A DNA stretch of 64,000 nt, taken from positions 124,001 to 188,000 of the forward strand of contig NZ_VFPM01000003.1 in the NCBI RefSeq assembly GCF_006716675.1. Reading direction: 5' to 3'. The stretch comes from Humibacillus xanthopallidus. Lineage in GTDB: Bacteria; Actinomycetota; Actinomycetes; Actinomycetales; Dermatophilaceae. Made by a program: the position numbers and the translations under genes. Under the pieces are notes generated by a model that worked only from the letters and a program-made list of their open reading frames with translations, was not told the DNA's origin and did not search any database. Shown piece by piece: positions 56,253 through 64,000 of this stretch. Numbering within the stretch: position 1 is the stretch's first letter; each line of letters opens with the position of its first letter.

Positions 56253-57347
56253 TCAAGGTCCCGCTGCCTCGGCCTCATCGAATTCGCCTGTCTGCGCGAG
56301 ACGTTCGGCCACGAGTCGCAACTTCTCGTTGAGGTGCTGTGACGAGTGCCTCAGCGCGTCAAAGGCCTCTTCGGGGGTGAGCTTGAGCCGCTCCATCAGG
56401 ATGCCCTTGGCCTGTCCGATGACGTCCCGGCTGAGCAGAGCAGTGCTCAAGTTGTCGGCAAGGTGTTCCAGTTCCGAACGCTCGCGGACCGAGGCGCCAG
56501 CTACGGACGCGTGGGCAGCAAGGATGATGCCGATGTGGGTGGCCTCATCGGTGTAGGCATTGGACTCCTTGCCGTAGGTGTTCAGCGATCCGCTGAGACC
56601 ACCAGAACGCGAGCTATCGAAGGTCAGGCGGTACGAGGCTGCCGACCCTGCGCCGAGCGCCGCCGGACGCGCCCCGAGTCTGGGCCAGCGGCTGTCAGGG
56701 AAAGAGGCAGCGGAGACCATAGGCGTGACAAGAGCGTCGAGGCAGGGACCTTCCCCGGCCTCGTACTGCGCCTGATCGACTGCCGAGGCGGCCGGGGATG
56801 TTGTCGCCGCTGTCTCGGGCAGACTGTGGTGACTGAGGGTGACGCTGGCCATGGCGCAGCCGGTGACCGTGGCGACGGCCGTTTCCGCGATGTGCTGGAG
56901 CACCTGGTCGAACGAACCGTCGGCATGAAGCTGCGCCGCGATCTCCGCGAATACTGCCGCCAGCTGGGTGGACGCGTTTGTCGACATACGCCGTGTTGCG
57001 GCAGCTGCCCGCTCCAAGGCAGCGATGTCCCGTTCGGCTGCCCGCTCCTCTCGCGCCAAGCGTGCCTCCTGACGCGAGGACTTCTCGAGCGACAACATCG
57101 ATGCCGCCGGCGGGCTGTTGCAGGTACGGGCCGGCCCAGATGTGGGTGCGGCCGAGCCCTGGGCGTGCTGGTACTGGTCGAAGGCCTTCTCTCGATCGTC
57201 CATCGCGAGGTCGCGCGCGTCCGCGACAGCATCCCTCAGGTCTGCAGCGGCGTCGCGTGCGTCAGCGAGGTCATCTCGGCGGTCAGCGACAAAGTCCCGC
57301 TTTTCGGCGGCCCAGTCGCGCTCGTCATGCTCTCGACGTCCGGACAT
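56253..57347 (-). CDS. GAF-ANTAR response regulator with charged N-terminal repeats
   Basis: In this 364-residue protein residues 5-55 are a run of Asp/Arg-rich repeats (ADRRDDLADARDAAADLRD), predicted helical, and a coiled stretch follows to about 120. The GAF domain spans about 125-285 (YEAGEGPCLDALV, YRLTFDSSRSGGLSGSLNTYG) and the ANTAR domain about 290-350 (LSTALLSRDVIGQAKGILMERLKLTPEEAFDALRHSSQ). It should control gene expression by RNA antitermination in response to an unknown signal. Its end runs into the remnant of the glycosyltransferase gene on the other strand. Confidence 0.88.
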   Translation of the reverse strand: MSGRREHDERDWAAEKRDFVADRRDDLADARDAAADLRDAVADARDLAMDDREKAFDQYQHAQGSAAPTSGPARTCNSPPAASMLSLEKSSRQEARLAREERAAERDIAALERAAAATRRMSTNASTQLAAVFAEIAAQLHADGSFDQVLQHIAETAVATVTGCAMASVTLSHHSLPETAATTSPAASAVDQAQYEAGEGPCLDALVTPMVSAASFPDSRWPRLGARPAALGAGSAASYRLTFDSSRSGGLSGSLNTYGKESNAYTDEATHIGIILAAHASVAGASVRERSELEHLADNLSTALLSRDVIGQAKGILMERLKLTPEEAFDALRHSSQHLNEKLRLVAERLAQTGEFDEAEAAGP

Positions 57348-57419
57348 GGATGCAGCCTTCCCACCAGAAACCTTACGCCGATGAACCGAATGCCACTTCC
57401 TTTACGTACCCGGCATTCT

Positions 57420-57941
57420 TCAGGACGACGCAGAGTCACGACGCCAGTCGCCGTACTCGGCGTCGTGCCCCGCGGCGACCGGCTTGCGACGGCGTCCGAG
57501 GACGAGTCCGAGGAGGAGCATGCCGACGCCCAGAAGCAGGTGCAGCCAGTCGTCCGCTCGGTTGAGCGGCACGACGTTGACCGCTGAGGTCTTGTCGATG
57601 GCGAGCCCGTAGATCCACAGTGCGAGGTAGACGACTCCGCCCCCGATGAGGTAGGCCCGTGACGCGCTCCACGTGCGTGCCGCGAGGATGCCGACGACGC
57701 CGAAGAGCAGGTGGACCGCATTGTGGAGCATGGAGACCTGGAAGAGCCCGAGCAGCATCGCGTCTGACTCGTGGCCCGCCATGCCGAGCGAGGAGTACTG
57801 GGTCGTGAACCCCGGTATGAAGCCGGCGATCCCCACGATCAGGAAGACGAGACCGACGAACAGGCAGGCTCCCTGCACGGAGCTGCGACGTGAGGTCATG
57901 GTGGACGGACGGGTGGTGGAGCGGTCAGATCGTGTGGACAT
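57420..57941 (-). CDS. DUF4383-family membrane protein
   Basis: This 173-residue protein has four membrane segments with FLIVGIAGFIPGFTTQYSSLGMAGHESDAMLLGLFQVSMLHNAVHLLFGVVGI and LNRADDWLHLLLGVGMLLLG, the DUF4383 signature. The family is common in actinobacteria near stress genes and has no assigned function. The start ATG 57941 with AGAGGAAG upstream is preferred to the frame from 58184. Confidence 0.85.
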   Translation of the reverse strand: MSTRSDRSTTRPSTMTSRRSSVQGACLFVGLVFLIVGIAGFIPGFTTQYSSLGMAGHESDAMLLGLFQVSMLHNAVHLLFGVVGILAARTWSASRAYLIGGGVVYLALWIYGLAIDKTSAVNVVPLNRADDWLHLLLGVGMLLLGLVLGRRRKPVAAGHDAEYGDWRRDSASS

Positions 57942-58447
57942 GAGGCTTCCTCTCTGCTCGGGGTGCCCCGCGCTCGTACGTCCCCTCTGCCCATGGACAA
58001 GCCGTTCAAACGCCATCCGCGCCGCTGGACGAAGCAGCGACCCCGCACGGCGCTCACTGGGCTCGAGGCCGTGCCGTTCCGTCATGGCACTGGCCAAGTA
58101 CCTGTCGCGCCGCCATCGCGGCGAAGCCGGGGCCCGGCGGCCACGATCCCACGCCGGCCGCAGGGTTCTCGGGCCAGACGGCATACGGTCGCCAGCACGG
58201 AGGTCGCAGGGCGGCGTATCACCGCCGTCACGGGCTCGTTGCGAGCGATGACGGTCAGACCTGCCTCACTACTCTCCCGTCGGCTGGACGGGGTGCGGCG
58301 AGCGACAGACTCTGGGGCGTACGGAGACCGCACCCACGGGCAGACAGATCGAGCGGGAGGCGCTCCTCCTCGTCGGGAAAGTACACGAACCTTGGGCGTT
58401 GCCCGCCTGCGAGGAGGGTATTCCTCGTGTGAAGTGGGTGAGCGCGT
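57942..58447. other. Gap between DUF4383 and the MMPL gene
   Basis: No gene recognised; frames here are arginine-rich shadows without ribosome sites. Divergent promoters for the two flanking genes are expected. Confidence 0.5.
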
Positions 58448-60720
58448 ATGAGGTCTTGGCGCAAGTCGGAGGTGGGCGCGCCTTCCAGGGCTTACGCGTG
58501 GCTCGTGGTGAAGCTGCGATGGTTCGTGGTCCTGGGATGGGCGGCAGGCGTCGTGGGAGCATTCCTGTGGCTCCCTGCCGCGACCTCGAACGCCGGTCTG
58601 AGCGGATTCGCCCCGCCCGGGAGCCGAGCCATTCAGACCGAGAGCGCCTCCGCCAAGGCCTTCGGGTTCTCGATCCTTTCGCGCAACATGATCGTCCGGC
58701 GCGACGCCCGTGGACTGTCGACGTCAGCGCAGCGGAGGGTGGCGGAGCGGGCAGTTGCCGTGGCGCAGAAGCGAGCGGGCGACGTCGGCCCCATCGCCGC
58801 TGTCGTGCCGATCTTTAACACTCCGGCCGCGTTTCCCTCCTCGTCGGAGCACGGGACCACGGCGTTGACCTACGTCTTCAGCAAGCCCGGGACGACTGTC
58901 GGCGAGGAGGTCTCTGCCGCGGAGCGCTTCGCCCGCGAGCACGTGAGCAACCCGGACGATCACCTTGTCGGGGTCACCGGGACCATCCCCGCCCAGGTCA
59001 CGCAGACCGAGATCCTTTACGGACACCTGCCCCTTCTCGAGGTGGTCACGCTGCTCGTGATCATTGCGGTCGTCGCCGTGAAGTTCCGTTCGGTCGTTGC
59101 TCCTATCGTCGCGCTCCTCACAGCTCCGGCGGCATACTTCATGGCTGTGCGGGCCACCGACTACGTCGGCCGTTTCGTGCAGGGCGGCGTGCGCGAGCAG
59201 CTCAGACCACTGGTGCTGGCGTTGGTGCTCGGCATCGTCACGGACTACGCCATCTTCTTCCTCTCGAGCATGCGAACCGGCCTCGAGGAGGGGGCGGACC
59301 GGCTGACGGCGGCCAGGGCGTCGGCCGCGCAGACGGGGCGGATCGTGCTCGTGGCTGGTGTCGCGGTGGCCGCGGGAACCGCCGCCATGCTGGTCGCGCA
59401 GCCAGCTTCTTCCGCGCTTTCGGCCCGGTGCTTTCGCTCTCCGTCCTCGTCTCGCTCGTCGTCTCGGTCACCCTGCTGCCGGCCCTACAGGCCATCTTCG
59501 GACGAGTCCTGTTCTGGCCCGCCCGGCCGACGAGTCGCAGGTCCGGCGCCGTCGGACGTGCCGCTGCCCGGGTGCTGACCGTCAGGGTGGTGGCCCTCGT
59601 GCTCGGTGCAGCCTGCGTTCTGGGCCTCGCCATGCTGGGCACGAGCGCCGAGCGCCTGCGTCTCGGTGTCTCCTTCGTCGCCGCACTCCCCGCCGACGAT
59701 CCTGCAAGGGTGGCGGCCGACGAGGCCGCCTCGGGCTTCGCGCCAGGCATCGTCGCGCCGACCGAGGTGCTGCTGCAGGCGCAGCGCGTCGGAGCAGACA
59801 CGCAGAAGCTCGCTCGCCTCGGTCGGGACCTCGCCCGGCAACCAGGAGTCGCCGGCGTCGTGAGTCCTGGTGCCCTTCCCGACGAGGTCACGCACAAGCT
59901 CCTCGTCACCCCCGATGGAGACGCAGCGCGGTTCCTCGTCATCTTCGATCACGACCCCCTGGGGGCCATCGCCATCCAGGACGTGAACCAGCTCTCCGCT
60001 GCTCTCCCCGACCTCGTGCAGCGCTCAGGTCTCGCCGGCGCCCGGGCCGGGCTGGCGGGTGACACGGCCATTGCGAGCGAGCTCGTGACGGCCACCGACG
60101 CGGACCTGCGCCGCATCGCCATCGCGGTCCTCACCGTGAACCTTATTCTGCTGATGGTCTTTCTCCGTGCCGTCGTCGCCCCTGTGCTCCTCCTCGGTTG
60201 CAGCATCCTGGCCCTCGCGGCCTCGCTGGGCTGCCTGACGTTGGTGCTCCAAGATCGGCTGGGCCATGACGGCGTCGCCTTCTACGTCCCGTTCGCAGCC
60301 TCGGTCCTGCTCCTGTCGCTCGGCTCTGACTACAACATCTACGGTGTTGGTCACGTCTGGACCCGCGCCGACCACGTCCCGCTGCGCACAGCCATAGCCG
60401 AGCGCGTTCCGGAGACCTCCGGAGCGATCACGGCGGCTGGCCTGACGCTGGCAGCGAGCTTCGCAATGCTGGCACTCGTGCCGCTGCGACAGTTCCGTGA
60501 GCTGGCGTTCGTCATGGCCCTCGGTGTGCTCATCGACGCGCTGATCGTGCGGTCGGTGCTGGTGCCGACACTGCTCACGTTGCTGGGACGCTACAGCGCG
60601 TGGCCCCGGAGGCTCGGCGGCGCGCCCGACGGAGACGCCCCAGAGGCTCCCTCTTCCGGGCGAACCGTGCACGCCGCATCGGTCGAAGAGGGAGCGCTAC
60701 CGACATCGGCCCGCGAGTGA
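58448..60720 (+). pseudogene. MMPL/RND-family transporter, interrupted by one frameshift
   Basis: The predicted full product has about 757 residues in two homologous halves. Each has one membrane helix, a large extracytoplasmic loop and a cluster of five to six helices. First half: LEVVTLLVIIAVVAVKFRSVVAPI and LALVLGIVTDYAIFFLSSMRTGLEEG. Second: FLRAVVAPVLLLGCSILA and LLSLGSDYNIYGVGHVW, with the conserved Asp-Tyr pair in both. The frame breaks at 59401; one extra G (GCGCAGGCC) gives VAQASFFRAFGPVLSLSVLVSLV and joins the halves. Such proteins export lipids or drugs. ATG 58448 is the first start without a good ribosome site. Confidence 0.8.
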
Positions 60721-60836
60721 TGTGTCGTGCCGGCCGGGCGCCGTTGTCGCGCAAACCTCCTCGCGGCGCGAGACCGCGGCTTGCCTGTGATGCAGTTCGG
60801 GTGCCGCCCTCATGCACGACGCGCCCAGGGCGGGAG

Positions 60837-61571
60837 TCAGCGCAGCTCGTCCTCCATGAAGTACACCTCGGAGAGCACCTCGACCTCGACCTCGGTATGG
60901 AAGTGCTGGCCGGCACTGCTGCGCCCGGCGACCGTCTCCTCCGCGTCCAGGCGGTTGGCGGGCAGGTCCGGGCGGCCGATCGTGATGGTCGGGCGCCCTT
61001 GTCGCTCGAGCTCGGTGCGGGTGAAATGCCCTCCCGACACGGAGACGCGCAGCACCTGGTCGAAGTCCGGTGCAGCGGTGATGACGTGGGCCAGGAAGAG
61101 CTCCTCGTCGGCGTCGCCGACCGGCAGGTACGCGAGCTCATCCCGTTCACCAGCGGAGGTCCTCGACCCGGAGGGGCCCACCGAGAGCTCGCGGAAGGTG
61201 ACGACCTCGTCGACGCGGATCAGCGTGTTCGCTGCCACGACGTCACCGCCATGCTCAAAGTGACCGTGGACGACGTCGCCTCGAAACTCCGTGCGCGGCT
61301 GCGACGAGTCCATCGGCGACAGGTCCGTGATGGCGAACGTCTCCGGGCGCACGGTGAGGAGCCGGTCACGCCCGAAGTGCGCGTGGATGTTGCGGATCTG
61401 GCCTGCGGCGTCGTCCTCGAGAGTGACCTGCAGGATCGCCTGGTAGTTGTGGGGTGGGCTGAACATCGGCAGGTGGGATAGGTAGAACGGACCGTCACCG
61501 AAGAGCAGCATGCCGTGCACGCCCGTGGTGTCCGACCCGTGATGCATTCCGTGGCCTGGTGAGTGACTCAT
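60837..61571 (-). CDS. Unrecognised soluble protein with conserved HLPMF segment
   Basis: This 244-residue protein starts with a His/Gly-rich stretch, then GMLLFGDGPFYLSHLPMFSPPHNYQAILQVTLED, TEFRGDVVHGHFEHGG and a beta-rich C-terminus. I have seen actinobacterial proteins of this pattern without a known role. There is no signal peptide or lipobox. The many His residues near the N-terminus could bind metal. It is antiparallel to the MMPL gene (116-base gap). Confidence 0.65.
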   Translation of the reverse strand: MSHSPGHGMHHGSDTTGVHGMLLFGDGPFYLSHLPMFSPPHNYQAILQVTLEDDAAGQIRNIHAHFGRDRLLTVRPETFAITDLSPMDSSQPRTEFRGDVVHGHFEHGGDVVAANTLIRVDEVVTFRELSVGPSGSRTSAGERDELAYLPVGDADEELFLAHVITAAPDFDQVLRVSVSGGHFTRTELERQGRPTITIGRPDLPANRLDAEETVAGRSSAGQHFHTEVEVEVLSEVYFMEDELR

Positions 61572-61874
61572 GGCGATGCTCCGCTCGTCCCATCGACGAC
61601 GGCGCCCCCGGTTCGGTCACGCGCGCCGTTCTGGCTGTCTTCCAGTGTCGGTCGCCAAGGGCGCGAATGTCCTGTGTTTGGCGACATGCCCTCGCATCAC
61701 GTACGAGACGGACGCCCAGCTCTGCCGGCGCCTCATGCAGCGAAGGGTCGTAGCAGTGTTCAGCGGTCTCATCGCGGGAGCGAAGGGTACGGCAACGACT
61801 GAGGGCGCGTGCCCGCGCCTTCGGGCGCGGGGGCTCGCCGTCCGATCGAGCGGCTTGCACGAGAGAGGTCGCAC
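61572..61874. other. Gap upstream of the lipoprotein-transporter operon
   Basis: No gene recognised. It should contain promoters for the unknown protein (minus) and the three-gene operon (plus). Confidence 0.5.
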
Positions 61875-61967
61875 ATGACCGAAGGGTTTGCTCTGGCACT
61901 CGGCTGGCTGATGTTCGCCGCCCTGTTGGCCGTCCTCGGGTACGTCCTCCTCCGAGGGCGGTCATGA
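61875..61967 (+). CDS. 30-residue single-pass membrane peptide
   Basis: The peptide MTEGFALALGWLMFAALLAV continues as LGYVLLRGRS. It is one hydrophobic helix with a basic C-terminal end. The stop overlaps the start of the lipoprotein gene (ATGA), and AGAGAGG precedes the start. Tight coupling to a lipoprotein and a transporter suggests a small subunit or stabiliser; this is inference. Confidence 0.6.
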   Translation: MTEGFALALGWLMFAALLAVLGYVLLRGRS

Positions 61968-62449
61968 ACCGCACGATGGATCTGCTGAGCATCGGCAGGA
62001 TGGGCCGGCTAGCTCACGCGGTCCTCGTGACGCTGATGGCGCTCGTTGCGGTCAGTGGGTGCGTCGCGCCGGCAACCGACTCGGGCGCCTACCGGCAGAA
62101 TGCCACTGCCGCACTCCGTTCGGCGCTCGGCGAGGCGCGCACCGGAGCTCTCGCGGTGCAGGCCCGTCTCGACGGCAAGGTCACGAACGCCTTCGTCGAC
62201 ACCGTCGTCACGCAGAGTGAGTCCGCCCTTGGCCCCATCGAGGACAGCTTCGGAAGCGTCGACCCTCCCAGCCGGCGCGATGATGAGCTGCGAGACCACG
62301 TAGGCACGATGCTGAGCGACACGGCCGACGCCTTGAGCGCAGCACGCATCGCGGTGCGCCGCGAGGACCGAGCCGGCATGCGAGCCAGCGTGCGCGAGCT
62401 CGCGCGCCTCGGAAATCAGCTCGACCAGGCGCAGCAGGCATTGTCATGA
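61964..62449 (+). CDS. Small lipoprotein
   Basis: This 161-residue protein has a signal peptide followed by the lipobox VSGC (Cys32), then a helical domain (NATAALRSALGEARTGALAVQARLDGK ... ALSAARIAVRREDRAGMRASVRELARLGNQLDQAQQAL), probably a helical bundle on the outer face of the membrane. The family is not recognised. It overlaps the membrane-peptide gene before it and the transporter gene after it by four bases each. Confidence 0.8.
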   Translation: MNRTMDLLSIGRMGRLAHAVLVTLMALVAVSGCVAPATDSGAYRQNATAALRSALGEARTGALAVQARLDGKVTNAFVDTVVTQSESALGPIEDSFGSVDPPSRRDDELRDHVGTMLSDTADALSAARIAVRREDRAGMRASVRELARLGNQLDQAQQALS

Positions 62450-63675
62450 GCAAGCTCTTCGCCATCGCCCTCGGAGTCCTCACGGCCATCGGCGGTTTCG
62501 TCGACATCGGTGACCTCGTAACCAACGGTCTCGTCGGCTCGCGATTCGGGCTGTCCCTCGCCTGGGTGGTGCTCGTGGGGATCGTCGGTATCTGTGTCTT
62601 CGCCGAGATGAGCGGCCGGGTCGCAGCCGTGAGTGGCCGAGCGACCTTCGACCTCGTGCGCGAGCGGCTGGGTCCGCGGATGGGGCTCGCCAACCTCGGG
62701 GCGTCGATGGCCGTCACCCTGCTGACGTTCATGGCAGAGATCGGCGGTGTCGCGCTCGCGCTCGAGCTCACGACGAACGTGAACCGCTACCTGTGGATCC
62801 CGGTCGTCGGGCTCGCCGTCTGGCTCGTGCTGTGGCGCGTGAAATTCGCGATCCTCGAGAACGCCTTCGGGCTGGCCGGCCTTGCGCTCGTCGTCTTCGC
62901 CGTGGCCCTGTGGAAGCTCGGTCCGGACTGGGGATCCCTCTGGCAACAGGCCTCGCGGCCGTCCGTGCCGTCGCAGGAGAGCCACACGACCTACTTCTAC
63001 TACGCCATCGCGCTGTTCGGTGCTGCCATGACGCCCTACGAGGTGTTCTTCTTCTCCTCCGGCGGTGTGGAGGAGCGTTGGACCGAGAAGGATCTCGGCA
63101 CGATGCGGGCCAACGTCTTCATCGGCTTCCCACTCGGGGGCGCGCTCTCGCTGACGATCGCCGCGGTTGCCGCGGTGGTCTTCCTGCCCCAAGGGATCCA
63201 GGTGGGGTCACTGGGTCAGATCGGGCTGCCCGTGCCGCTCGCTCTCGGACAGCTGGGCCTGGCTGCGGTGCTGCTCGGTTTCTTCGCTGCGACGTTCGGA
63301 GCAGCGTGCGAGACAGGCCTCTCGGTCGGCTACAGCATCGCGCAGTACTTCGGTTGGCAATGGGGCAAATACGTCGAGCCGCTTCGAGCCGCTCGGTTCC
63401 ACACCGTCGTGCTGCTGTCGGCCATCTTCGCCATCGGTGTCCTCCTCACGACGGTGGACCCCATCATGCTGACGGAGTACTCCGTAGTCTTCAGCGCGAT
63501 CGCCCTGCCGCTGACGTACTTCCCTATCCTCGTCGTGGCCAACGACCGCACCTACATGGGCCGCCACGTGAACGGGCGAGTGGCCAACGCGTTGGGGACG
63601 GTCTACCTCGTCCTCGTCGTCGTCGCTGCGACCGCCGCGATCCCGCTCATGATCATCACTCGGGCGGGGGAGTGA
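62446..63675 (+). CDS. Nramp-related transporter with altered metal site
   Basis: This 409-residue protein has about eleven membrane segments. It follows the Nramp (SLC11) layout, but the first-helix motif that is DPGN in metal-ion Nramps reads DIGDLVTN here, and the sixth-helix region (usually MPH) reads TPYEVFFFSSG. It therefore resembles Nramp-related transporters that may carry Mg2+ or another substrate instead of Mn2+/Fe2+. With MgtC not far away, a link to magnesium is tempting but unproven. It is translated with the lipoprotein gene (ATGA overlap). Confidence 0.75.
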   Translation: MSKLFAIALGVLTAIGGFVDIGDLVTNGLVGSRFGLSLAWVVLVGIVGICVFAEMSGRVAAVSGRATFDLVRERLGPRMGLANLGASMAVTLLTFMAEIGGVALALELTTNVNRYLWIPVVGLAVWLVLWRVKFAILENAFGLAGLALVVFAVALWKLGPDWGSLWQQASRPSVPSQESHTTYFYYAIALFGAAMTPYEVFFFSSGGVEERWTEKDLGTMRANVFIGFPLGGALSLTIAAVAAVVFLPQGIQVGSLGQIGLPVPLALGQLGLAAVLLGFFAATFGAACETGLSVGYSIAQYFGWQWGKYVEPLRAARFHTVVLLSAIFAIGVLLTTVDPIMLTEYSVVFSAIALPLTYFPILVVANDRTYMGRHVNGRVANALGTVYLVLVVVAATAAIPLMIITRAGE

Positions 63676-63676
63676 G

Positions 63677-64000
63677 ATGAGCAGGCTGCCCGACCCCCAG
63701 GCCCGCAGCACCCTCGACGTGGCGCTGCGGCTGCTCGACCATCAGATCACGGGCCCACACGGCGAACTCCTCGGCAACGTCGACGACCTCGAGCTCGTCG
63801 AGCGCGACGAGCACCTTCTCGTCACCGGCCTCATGGTCGGTCCCGCCGCGCTCGGCGGTCGCCTCCCGGGCAAACTGGGGGACTGGATGGTTGCGATCTG
63901 GCGACGGCTGCACCCCGAGCAGGATCCGAAGCCTGTCGTCGTCCCGCTTCGCCACGTGACCACGATCGGTTCTGCGGTCGAGGTCGATGCCGGCGCAGCC
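63677..64000 (+). CDS. PRC-barrel-like protein (3' end cut by window)
   Basis: The first 108 codons encode ALRLLDHQITGPHGELLGNVDDLELVE, then VTGLMVGPAALGGRLPG and PVVVPLRHVTTIGSAVEVD, the beta-barrel pattern of PRC-barrel proteins. It starts one base after the transporter stop, so it belongs to the same operon. The rest is outside the window. Confidence 0.75.
   Translation, partial: MSRLPDPQARSTLDVALRLLDHQITGPHGELLGNVDDLELVERDEHLLVTGLMVGPAALGGRLPGKLGDWMVAIWRRLHPEQDPKPVVVPLRHVTTIGSAVEVDAGAA

Overview
The window is high-GC DNA (about 70% by eye) with GTG starts, frequent 4-base gene overlaps (ATGA), an Lsr2 protein, an F420-type reductase, DUF4192/DUF4383 proteins and GAF-ANTAR regulators. All of this points to an actinomycete. 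A Micrococcales host, for example Intrasporangiaceae-like, is only an impression. No rRNA, tRNA, CRISPR array or integrase was recognised.

Layout. (1) 1-9162: a mating-pair-formation block of an actinobacterial conjugative element: a TrbL/VirB6-like membrane protein, an SCO6880-family protein, a VirB4-like ATPase, a three-domain wall hydrolase (M23, lytic transglycosylase, NlpC/P60), small accessory proteins, a VirD4-type coupling ATPase and a DUF4913-like protein. (2) 9284-13914: a six-gene cargo cassette. It holds a protein like the helical domain of 5-hydroxymethyl-dU DNA kinases, a divergent thymidylate-synthase homologue, an ImmA/IrrE peptidase, an XRE repressor, an acyl carrier protein and a MazG-type pyrophosphohydrolase, with a concentric palindrome in the divergent control region. 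I read it as a candidate system for nucleotide or DNA-base modification, and it is the most interesting part of the window. (3) 14287-20623: accessory and probable defence cargo: a small repeat protein, a hairpin-rich gap, a 1351-residue STAND ATPase with an N-terminal nuclease motif, a NERD-domain protein and an Lsr2 homologue divergent from it over a 22-bp perfect palindrome. (4) 20848-32052: the DNA-processing half of the element: a 2027-residue MobF relaxase-helicase-primase fusion, a possible oriT region, and unknown proteins typical of such elements. Element type (integrated or plasmid) and its ends cannot be decided here.

(5) 32483-43264: metabolic genes: a crotonase with a TetR regulator, a molybdopterin oxidoreductase, and a purine module (guanine deaminase, OFA-type MFS carrier, FUSC-like membrane protein) below a MalT-like LuxR regulator. 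A 19-bp sequence occurs in the same orientation upstream of both the deaminase and a small gene on the far side of the regulator, and is a strong operator candidate. (6) 43565-52720: arylsulfatase, TetR, HXXEE membrane protein, carboxylesterase, a lipoyl-less acyltransferase, a deazaflavin-type reductase, an IS110 fragment fused to a sulfate-binding-protein fragment, and a GAF-ANTAR protein. (7) 52721-64000: a gene-poor stretch, MgtC/SapB, a broken glycosyltransferase, a second GAF-ANTAR protein, DUF4383, an MMPL transporter, an unrecognised protein, a small operon with a lipoprotein and an atypical Nramp-like transporter, and a PRC-barrel protein cut by the window end.

Five genes are frame-disrupted (SCO6880-like, VirB4-like, LuxR, GT9, MMPL). 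All six inferred indels can be repaired by changing one base in a short G or C run, which points to sequencing error at least as much as to real decay.
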